This document shows positions 58,521 through 64,000 of a stretch of DNA of 64,000 nucleotides, piece after piece. A program made the translations under genes and the position numbers. How positions within the stretch are numbered: the first letter of the stretch is position 1; each line of letters starts with the position of its first letter. Below the pieces are notes generated by a model. It saw only the letters and a program-made list of their open reading frames with translations. It made no database searches and was not told where the DNA came from. This stretch comes from Streptomyces sp. NBC_00341. Lineage in GTDB: Bacteria; Actinomycetota; Actinomycetes; Streptomycetales; Streptomycetaceae. The stretch lies in contig NZ_CP108002.1 of assembly GCF_041435055.1 (NCBI RefSeq), forward strand, positions 6,882,001 to 6,946,000, given 5' to 3'.

Positions 58521-59477
58521 TCACTCGACCCGCAGAACGTGTTTGCCGCGTACGCCGCCCGCTTCGAGGGCGCGGTGGGCGTCCGCGATGTCCGCGAGGG
58601 GGCGGACGGTGTCCACGACATGGCGGATGCTGCCGTCCTCGGCGTACCGGGCCAGCCGGGTGAGCAGCCCGGTGTCCGGGTTGCCGCTGAAGAACCGCAC
58701 GCGCCCGGAGCCGTGGCGGATCGAGGTGAGGAGGTAGGAGAGCGAGCGGAGGGTGTTCTCGATGTCGAAGGACACGGCCACCATGCGCCCGCCCGGGGCC
58801 AACAGCCGCCGGAAGTCGCGGTGCCGGGTGCCGACCGTGTCCAGGACGACGTCGAAGGCGCCCAGTTCCGCGGGGCCGGTCGTCCGGTAGTCGAAGGCCT
58901 CGTCGGCTCCCAGGCCGCGGACGAAGCCGAGGTTCTTCGCCCCCGCGAGAGCGGTGACACGGGCGCCGAGCAACTTGCCGACCTGGACCCCGATGCTGCC
59001 GACCCCGCCACTGCCTCCGCGTACCAGAAGCCGCTCACCGGGTCTGAGGGCGGCCTTGTCGGTCAGCGCGGTCAGGCTCGTCGTGCCGCCTGCCAGCAGG
59101 GAGACGGCCTGTTCGGGCGTCAGGTTCTCCGGGGCGGGCGAGATGTTCCGGGTGGTGACGGCGACGTACTCCGCCGCGCTGCCCAGCCGCCGCGGCAGCA
59201 CACCCCACACGCGTTCGCCCGCGCGCACCCCGGTCACGGACGGACCCAGCGCGGCGATCTCGCCCGCGAAGTCGATCCCGGTGCGCTGGGGGAAACGACG
59301 CCCCGTCACCAGGCGTACCTTTCCGGCCCGGCCGTACAGCTCACCGCCGTTCACCCCGACCGCCCGGACGCGGACCAGCACCTCGCCGGGCTTGACGTCC
59401 GGCACGGGCACCTTGCCCACGTACAGCACCTCCGGAGGGCCGTACCGGTCGTAGAGGGCCGCGCGCATCTCGTCCAC
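58521..59477 (-). CDS. Zinc-independent quinone oxidoreductase-like alcohol dehydrogenase (MDR family)
   Basis: A 318-residue medium-chain dehydrogenase/reductase with ALYDRYGPPEVLYVGKVPVP, GIDFAGEIAALGPSVTG and the NADPH loop VRGGSGGVGSIGVQVGKLLG. No zinc-binding Cys/His cluster is visible, as in quinone oxidoreductases. It starts at GTG 59477, or ATG 59468. It is divergent from a TetR gene, with two large palindromes between them. Confidence 0.9.
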   Translation of the reverse strand: MDEMRAALYDRYGPPEVLYVGKVPVPDVKPGEVLVRVRAVGVNGGELYGRAGKVRLVTGRRFPQRTGIDFAGEIAALGPSVTGVRAGERVWGVLPRRLGSAAEYVAVTTRNISPAPENLTPEQAVSLLAGGTTSLTALTDKAALRPGERLLVRGGSGGVGSIGVQVGKLLGARVTALAGAKNLGFVRGLGADEAFDYRTTGPAELGAFDVVLDTVGTRHRDFRRLLAPGGRMVAVSFDIENTLRSLSYLLTSIRHGSGRVRFFSGNPDTGLLTRLARYAEDGSIRHVVDTVRPLADIADAHRALEAGGVRGKHVLRVE

Positions 59478-59508
59478 GTGTCCTGTCCTGCTCTGCCTCG
59501 GGAACCGT

Positions 59509-59530
59509 AAGCGGAATCATGTTTCCGCTT
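59509..59530. promoter_or_regulatory. TetR operator 1 between the oxidoreductase and tetR
   Basis: AAGCGGAA-TCATGT-TTCCGCTT, perfect 8-bp arms around a 6-base centre, 31 bases from the oxidoreductase start. Confidence 0.75.
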
Positions 59531-59553
59531 CCTTCTCCTCGAAGCTAACAGGC

Positions 59554-59577
59554 TAAGTGGATGGTGCCTTCCACTTA
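59554..59577. promoter_or_regulatory. TetR operator 2 next to the tetR start
   Basis: TAAGTGGA-TGGTGCCT-TCCACTTA, perfect 8-bp arms, 16 bases before the TetR start codon. Its arms resemble operator 1 (AAGYGGA), so both sites may bind the same dimer. Confidence 0.75.
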
Positions 59578-59593
59578 CCGTAAAGTGAGAGAC

Positions 59594-60283
59594 ATGCCTG
59601 CTCAGCCCTCTCGGAAGCGCCCCTCCGCGGCCGGTGAAGCCTCGGCGTCCGCCGCCCCGGCCGGTCTGCGGGCCGACGCCCGGCACAACCGTGACCGCAT
59701 CCTCGAAGCCGCCCGGGAGGCCTACGCGGCCCAGGGCATCGACGTGCCGGTCACCACGATCGCCCGGCGGGCCGGTGTCGGGGTCGCCACGCTCTACCGG
59801 CGCTTCCCCACGCGCGCCGCCCTCGTCACGGAGGCCTTCTCCGAGCAGCTCGCCGTGTGCGTCGCGGCCCTCGACTCGGCGCTGCGAGACCCCGACCCCT
59901 GGCGCGGCTTCTGCTCGCTCATCGAGAAGGTGTGCGCGATGCAGGCCACCGACCGGGGATTCACCGCCGCGTTCCTCTCCCGGTTCCCCGACGCCGTGGA
60001 CCTCGACGGCGAGCGGGTCCGCGCGGAGGAGGGAATCGCCCGACTGGTGCGGCGCGCGCAGGAGTCGGGGCAGCTCCGCGCCGACTTCGACCCCAGCGAC
60101 GTCACGCTCCTGCTGCTGGCGAACAACGGCGTCGCCGGGGACTCACCGGAGATCTCGGCGGCCGCGTCCCGGCGCCTGACCGGCTATCTGCTCCAGTCCT
60201 TCCGGGCCGGGCACGCCGCGCCCCTCCCGCCGCCCGCCCCGCTGGAACTGAACCGCATCCACCGGCTCCCGACAGGTCCGTGA
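59594..60283 (+). CDS. TetR-family regulator
   Basis: A 229-residue regulator: RDRILEAAREAYAAQGIDVP, VTTIARRAGVGVATLYRRFP and TRAALVTEAF form the DNA-binding domain. It diverges from the oxidoreductase gene; the two palindromes between them make autoregulation and control of the oxidoreductase likely. ATG 59594 follows GAGAG. Confidence 0.9.
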   Translation: MPAQPSRKRPSAAGEASASAAPAGLRADARHNRDRILEAAREAYAAQGIDVPVTTIARRAGVGVATLYRRFPTRAALVTEAFSEQLAVCVAALDSALRDPDPWRGFCSLIEKVCAMQATDRGFTAAFLSRFPDAVDLDGERVRAEEGIARLVRRAQESGQLRADFDPSDVTLLLLANNGVAGDSPEISAAASRRLTGYLLQSFRAGHAAPLPPPAPLELNRIHRLPTGP

Positions 60284-60383
60284 CTCGGCCGGCCCGCTCA
60301 TCCGCCTGTGCCGACCGCCCGAACCGGCCGGGTGAACACGGTCTTACTGGCCCCGTACAGGTTCGTCGGCCATACTGCCCGCC

Positions 60384-60938
60384 GTGGAGCAGCGCATAGA
60401 TCCGAACACTCAGCCCGCGTACGCCGCAGGGACAGACCCGGCGTACATCCCTGGTCTCACGGCCCCCCGAGCCACCGGAAAGGCGGACGAGGAGCCGGAG
60501 CGGACCGAGGAGCCCGCACCAGAGGACGCCGTGCCCGAGGACGCCGCGCCCGCCGAGGCGGAGGCCGCGTCCGAGGGCGCGGAATCCGGCGGCGAGGCCG
60601 TCGCAGAGGCGGCGGACGACGAGGAGGACGAGGACGAGAAGGCGAACACGGACGAGGACGGTCCCGCGTTCGAGGTGAGCGACCGCCGCGGCTCGATCAC
60701 CGCGGACCGTGCGGGCATCCGGTTCACGCTGGACGACCAGGAGGCCGACTTCCGCTGGGACGAGATCGGCGCGGTGGAGCTGAAGCCGGCCCGGTTCGGC
60801 CGCCGGTTCACGATCACGGTCCACATGTCGAGCATGCGGTGGTTCAACGCCGAGGTCGAGGCGGCGGCCAGGAGCAGCCTCAAGGAGTGGACGGAAGGCT
60901 TCGACGCGGTCCTGGACGCCTACTTCGAGGAGTCCTGA
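60384..60938 (+). CDS. Acidic protein with disordered N-terminus and PH-like C-terminal domain
   Basis: A 184-residue protein starting at GTG 60384. Residues about 32-95 are almost only Glu, Asp, Ala and Pro (EEDEDEKANTDEDG). The C-terminal 90 residues (ITADRAGIRFTLDDQEADFR, WDEIGAVELKPARFGRRFTI) form a predicted beta-rich unit that looks like a PH/bacterial PH-like fold. Proteins of this type are widespread but uncharacterised in Streptomyces. The last 19 bases overlap the convergent hydrolase gene. Confidence 0.8.
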   Translation: MEQRIDPNTQPAYAAGTDPAYIPGLTAPRATGKADEEPERTEEPAPEDAVPEDAAPAEAEAASEGAESGGEAVAEAADDEEDEDEKANTDEDGPAFEVSDRRGSITADRAGIRFTLDDQEADFRWDEIGAVELKPARFGRRFTITVHMSSMRWFNAEVEAAARSSLKEWTEGFDAVLDAYFEES

Positions 60939-61918
60939 CCGGCGGCGGCCGACGCGGAGTCCTGACCGGTGCCTGACGCGGAGTCCTGACCGGTGGCCGG
61001 CGCGGCCGGGCCCGTACCGGGACGCGGGCCGGGGCCGAGGAGCGCGCGGCGGATGTGCGGCCAGGCGGCCGCTCCGAGCGCCGCGTCGGCCGCCGGTGAG
61101 CCGCCGTGCCGGAAGGTGCCGGACGCGGGCACGGCCCCCTCGCCGGGCAGCCGCGGCCGGTGTCCCGCGTCGGCGCGGGTGACCAGCCGGACGGGGAGGC
61201 CTGCCGCCCGCCGCCGGGCGGCCAGTTCCCGCGCGTACCGGAGCGAGGGCCACATCAGGTCGTCCCCGCCCGCGACCAGCACGAGTTCGGTGGCGGACCT
61301 CTCGACCGGGATGGCCGCGGCGGGAACCCGGTCCGGGCGGGCCCGCACGCTCTGTTCGTACCAGCCGAGGACCGAGACCGGGGCGCCCGCCGGCTCGGAG
61401 GCCGTCCAGCCGGTGTCGTAGGGAACGAACGGCAGCGGCTGCCCGCGCCAGGTCCAGGAGGACCGGTGGGGCGTCGTCGAACCGTCCCGGCCGGGGCCGA
61501 TGTTCGCCCAGGTCAGCGAGGTGGGGGAGAGCGCCACCACGGCGTCGATGCCGGGCTGGAGCACGGACAGGTGCAGTGCGGCCTCCGCGCCCTTGGAGAC
61601 GCCCAGGACACTGATGCGGCGGGCCCCCTCCGCGCGGAGCCGGTCGAGCGCGGAGGCGAAGGTCTCCAGCGGGACTTCGCAGATGCCCGGCGGCTGTCCG
61701 GGGCCGCCGAACCAGCGGATCGAGAGGGCGGCCAAGCCCTCCCGGGCCAGCAGCCGGCACCGCTCGTCCTCGATCCGCCCGCTGGACCCGGAGAGCACGA
61801 GCACCCCGGCGTCGCCGCCGTGCGCGGGCGCGGCGCGGAAACCCGTCCAGGCATCCGCGCCGCGCCCGCCCGCGGCATCCGCGCCGCCCTCGACGATGTC
61901 AGGCACAGGCACAGGCAC
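60920..61918 (-). CDS. BAAT-type acyl-CoA thioester hydrolase-like alpha/beta-hydrolase
   Basis: A 332-residue alpha/beta-hydrolase. The nucleophile elbow is ISVLGVSKGAEAALHLSVL, followed by VVALSPTSLTWANIG and the C-terminal LVAGGDDLMWPSLRYARELA (Asp) and TRADAGHRPRLPGEG (His), as in the BAAT C-terminal family. The last 24 residues (TGQDSASG type) are an 8-residue repeat read from the 24-bp repeat below. It lies 4 bases from the SIS gene on the same strand, so the two may be co-transcribed. Confidence 0.8.
   Translation of the reverse strand: MPVPVPDIVEGGADAAGGRGADAWTGFRAAPAHGGDAGVLVLSGSSGRIEDERCRLLAREGLAALSIRWFGGPGQPPGICEVPLETFASALDRLRAEGARRISVLGVSKGAEAALHLSVLQPGIDAVVALSPTSLTWANIGPGRDGSTTPHRSSWTWRGQPLPFVPYDTGWTASEPAGAPVSVLGWYEQSVRARPDRVPAAAIPVERSATELVLVAGGDDLMWPSLRYARELAARRRAAGLPVRLVTRADAGHRPRLPGEGAVPASGTFRHGGSPAADAALGAAAWPHIRRALLGPGPRPGTGPAAPATGQDSASGTGQDSASAAAGQDSSK
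60927..60998. repeat. 24-bp tandem repeat at the 3' ends of two convergent genes
   Basis: Three copies (the first degenerate) of a 24-base unit containing GCGGAGTCCTGACCGG. It encodes the TGQDSAS tail of the hydrolase and includes the stop codon of the acidic protein, so copy-number change would alter the hydrolase tail. Confidence 0.8.
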
Positions 61919-61922
61919 AGGC

Positions 61923-62807
61923 CTAGGCGTCGGCCAGCACCACGGAACGGGTGAGGTGGCGCGGGCTGTCCGGGTCGAGGCCGCGGGCGGCGGCGCGGGC
62001 GATGGCCAGGCGCTGGACGCGGACCAGTTCGGCCAGCGGGTCCAGACCGCTCTCCACCCAGCGGGCGCCGGTCTCCTCGACCTGCTCGCGCAGGCCCTCG
62101 GGGGCGGTGCCGAACATCCAGGTCGCGGTGCCCGTGGTGGCGATGCTGATGGGGCCGTGGCGGTACTCCATCGCGGCGTACGCCTCCGTCCAGGACAGCG
62201 AGGCCTCCTTCATCTTCAGCGCGGCCTCGTTGGCGAGACCGGCCGTCCAGCCGCGGCCGAGGAAGGTGAACTGGGTGCAGTCCAGCAGCCCTTCGGGCAG
62301 CGGTTCGGCCAGCGCGGTCTCCGCGTCGCGGACCACGGCGTCGGTGTGCAGACCGAGGTGGGCACGGAGCAGGGTCAGCAGCGTGGTCGCGAAGCGGGTC
62401 TGCACGACGGACTGCTCATCGGCGAAGTCGAGCACCACGACCGCGTCCGCGGATGTCATCACCGGGGTCTGCGGGTCACCGGTGATGGCCACTGTCGGGG
62501 TGACGCCGCGCAGCCGGTCGAGGAGTTCGAGCACCTCGGTCGTGGTGCCGGAACGGGTGAGGGCCACGACCCGGTCGTAGCGGCGGCCGAACGGGAACTC
62601 CGAGGCGGCGAAGGCATCGGTCTCGCCCTGGCCGGAGTCCTCACGGAGCGAGGCGTATGCCTGAGCCATGTAGAACGAGGTGCCGCAGCCGACCACGGCG
62701 ATGCGCTCGCCGGACGCGGGCAGTACGGCCGCCTGGCTCTGCGCCAGATCCGCGGCGCGACGCCAGCAGTCCGGCTGACTGGCTGTCTCGATCTCGACAA
62801 ATGACAC
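61923..62807 (-). CDS. SIS-domain sugar isomerase/deaminase-like protein
   Basis: A 294-residue protein with two SIS domains: VVGCGTSFYMAQAYASL, LTRSGTTTEVLELLDRL, FLGRGWTAGLANEAALKMKE and the Glu/His motif TEAYAAMEYRHGP. It resembles AgaS, FrlB and the isomerase half of GlmS, which act on amino-sugar or glycated-amine phosphates. GTG 62807 has GGAGTG 7 bases upstream. It is divergent from a DeoR repressor; together they indicate an amino-sugar or related uptake pathway. Confidence 0.87.
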   Translation of the reverse strand: MSFVEIETASQPDCWRRAADLAQSQAAVLPASGERIAVVGCGTSFYMAQAYASLREDSGQGETDAFAASEFPFGRRYDRVVALTRSGTTTEVLELLDRLRGVTPTVAITGDPQTPVMTSADAVVVLDFADEQSVVQTRFATTLLTLLRAHLGLHTDAVVRDAETALAEPLPEGLLDCTQFTFLGRGWTAGLANEAALKMKEASLSWTEAYAAMEYRHGPISIATTGTATWMFGTAPEGLREQVEETGARWVESGLDPLAELVRVQRLAIARAAARGLDPDSPRHLTRSVVLADA

Positions 62808-62861
62808 TTTTGCACTCCGTACTGGTGATGGGATGCTCGTAAACGCACGGTATACGGGATG

Positions 62862-62890
62862 TGCAAGCATTATCAAGCATTTTTCTTGCA
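62862..62890. promoter_or_regulatory. Probable DeoR operator between the SIS and deoR genes
   Basis: Two direct CAAGCAT copies 10 bp apart (62864 and 62874) inside an outer TGCAAG...CTTGCA inverted repeat, in the AT-richest part of the divergent region. A related TGCTTG...CAAGCA pair occurs at 63918-63941. Confidence 0.65.
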
Positions 62891-62992
62891 GGTGACTTGA
62901 CTCGCGAGGGCCTTGTGCGACGCTTGCGCGAGCCCGGTGATTGGTGCCCAAGGGGATGGGCGCACGCGGCCGGACCTGTGAGGAGAGTGCAC

Positions 62993-63793
62993 GTGTCCAG
63001 GGATACCCGGTGGAACTCACTGCTGGAGCTCGTAGGCAAGCATGGCCGGGTGGACGTCGAGGACGCCGCGAAGGTGCTGGATGTCTCGGCGGCGACCATC
63101 CGCCGAGATCTGGACCAGCTCGCCGACCAGCAGCTGCTCACCCGTACGCGGGGCGGCGCGGTCGCGCACGGGGTCAGTTACGAGCTGGCGCTGCGGTACA
63201 AGACGGGGCGCAACGCCCCGGAGAAGCAGGCCATCGGCCGCGCCGTGGCCGAACTGGTCGCGGTCGGTGAAGTGGTGGGGCTGACCGGCGGCACCACCAT
63301 CACCGAGGTGGCCCGCGCGCTCGCCGTCCGCTCCGACCTGGTGGGGGACGCCGCCGCGGGGGCGGCCGGGCAGCCGACCCTGACCGTGGTCACCAACGCC
63401 CTCAACATCGCCAACGAGCTGGTGATCCGGCCGCAGATAAAGATCGTGGTGACCGGCGGGGTGGCCAGGCCCCAGTCGTACGAGCTGACGGGCCCGCTGG
63501 CCAGTGGCGTACTCGGTGAGATCACGCTGGATGTCGCTGTGCTGGGGGTCAACGCCATCGACACCGAACGCGGCGCGTACGTCCACCACGAGGGCGAGGC
63601 CAGCATCAACCGGCTGCTCGCCCAGCAGGCCCAGCGGGTGGTGGTGGCGGCCGACTCCTCGAAGATCGGCAAGCGGGCCTTCGCCCGGGTCTTCGACCTC
63701 GGGCTGATCGACTTCCTGGTCACCGACAAGGGCATCCCGGCCGAGGCGACGGCCCGTTTCACGGAGGCCGGCGTCACCGTCATCGCCGTCTGA
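62993..63793 (+). CDS. DeoR/AgaR-family sugar-responsive repressor
   Basis: A 266-residue regulator. HTH VEDAAKVLDVSAATIRRDL (DeoR type) is followed by LTRTRGGAVAHG and a sugar-phosphate-binding DeoRC domain (GLTGGTTITEVARALAV, VVAADSSKIGKRAFARV). GTG 62993 has GAGGAG 7 bases upstream. It is divergent from the SIS gene and likely represses it until a sugar phosphate appears. Confidence 0.92.
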   Translation: MSRDTRWNSLLELVGKHGRVDVEDAAKVLDVSAATIRRDLDQLADQQLLTRTRGGAVAHGVSYELALRYKTGRNAPEKQAIGRAVAELVAVGEVVGLTGGTTITEVARALAVRSDLVGDAAAGAAGQPTLTVVTNALNIANELVIRPQIKIVVTGGVARPQSYELTGPLASGVLGEITLDVAVLGVNAIDTERGAYVHHEGEASINRLLAQQAQRVVVAADSSKIGKRAFARVFDLGLIDFLVTDKGIPAEATARFTEAGVTVIAV

Positions 63794-63824
63794 ACCTTCT
63801 GTACCGAGCTGAACGAGTCGGCCG

Positions 63825-63868
63825 AACGGCGGGCCGCCCCACCCGAAGGGTGCGGGCGGCCCGCCGTT
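63825..63868 (+). terminator. Terminator after the deoR gene
   Basis: Perfect 15-bp inverted repeat (AACGGCGGGCCGCCC / GGGCGGCCCGCCGTT) with a 14-base loop, 31 bases past the DeoR stop codon. Confidence 0.9.
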
Positions 63869-63917
63869 TCGCGTGCCCTGGACCGCGTCCGGCAGTGCTG
63901 GAACATGCGCTTACGCG

Positions 63918-63941
63918 TGCTTGATCGATCACAACCAAGCA
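63918..63941. promoter_or_regulatory. Second DeoR-like operator at the window edge
   Basis: TGCTTG-12-CAAGCA, the same half sites as upstream of the deoR gene, after the terminator. It probably controls a gene just beyond the right edge, perhaps the transporter or kinase of the same sugar pathway. Confidence 0.5.
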
Positions 63942-64000
63942 TGCAGAGACCGGATTTGAGGGGTTGGCAGCGTCGGCTGCGGTCGCTTCACGACCACCTT

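Overview
This window looks like a stretch of a Streptomyces (or close relative) chromosome. It has very high GC with strong third-position GC bias and many GTG starts preceded by GGAGG-type sites. It also carries actinomycete-specific families: a conservon (cvnABCD plus two P450s), an XRE/DUF397 pair, a DUF574-type methyltransferase, a CobG/CbiD cobalamin route and a LIP-type lipase. Gene names come from motifs read by eye; no database search was run.

Layout. 0-4 kb: the N-terminal part of a sugar-type ABC binding lipoprotein, a zinc-ribbon-like hypothetical, a secreted endonuclease/exonuclease/phosphatase-fold protein and a methyltransferase. 4.1-8.9 kb: a tightly coupled operon of [3Fe-4S] ferredoxin, ferredoxin reductase, a dehydrogenase-carboxymuconolactone decarboxylase fusion and a P450, behind a TetR gene. 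9.2-20.7 kb: corrin-ring genes cobL-cobM, cbiD, cobK, cobG-cobH-cobIJ and a riboswitch-led cobN. 20.77-22.60 kb: an IS1182-like element with 22-bp perfect inverted repeats, inserted inside what looks like the cobN terminator. 22.6-26.1 kb: an unfamiliar locus of a HemL-like aminotransferase/aminomutase, an SDR that has lost most of its catalytic residues, a PhyH-type dioxygenase and a coupled partner with a ParB-like motif. 26.4-27.5 kb: a von Willebrand A protein. 27.5-30 kb: a persulfide-detoxification regulon (CstB-like dioxygenase-rhodanese, CstR-like repressor, membrane rhodanese) with three near-identical 16-bp operators.

30.2-35.5 kb: a full conservon (cvnA-B-C-D) followed by a CYP157-like P450 without an ExxR motif and a CYP154-like P450. 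36.2-40.3 kb: XRE/DUF397, an XRE-type regulator with a helical C-terminus, and an FAD monooxygenase. 40.4-48 kb: a branched-chain-amino-acid-type ABC transporter (LivK, fused LivHM, LivG, LivF) downstream of a partial conservon (NIT-like sensor kinase and roadblock protein). 48.7-54.5 kb: a DUF574-type methyltransferase, a secreted lipase, an SRPBCC gene remnant, a CatB/Vat-like acetyltransferase and a macrolide-type glycosyltransferase whose leader holds a tiny ORF and a hairpin, then an SDR. 54.6-60.3 kb: three TetR genes, each beside palindromic sites, with etfBA, a DUF35 protein and a quinone-oxidoreductase-like enzyme. 60.4-64 kb: an acidic protein, a BAAT-like hydrolase, and a divergent SIS isomerase/DeoR pair.

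Best candidates for something undescribed are the 22.6-26.1 kb locus with its degenerate SDR, the leader-ORF/G-tract/hairpin element ahead of the glycosyltransferase, and the four-gene P450 operon with its unusual fusion enzyme.
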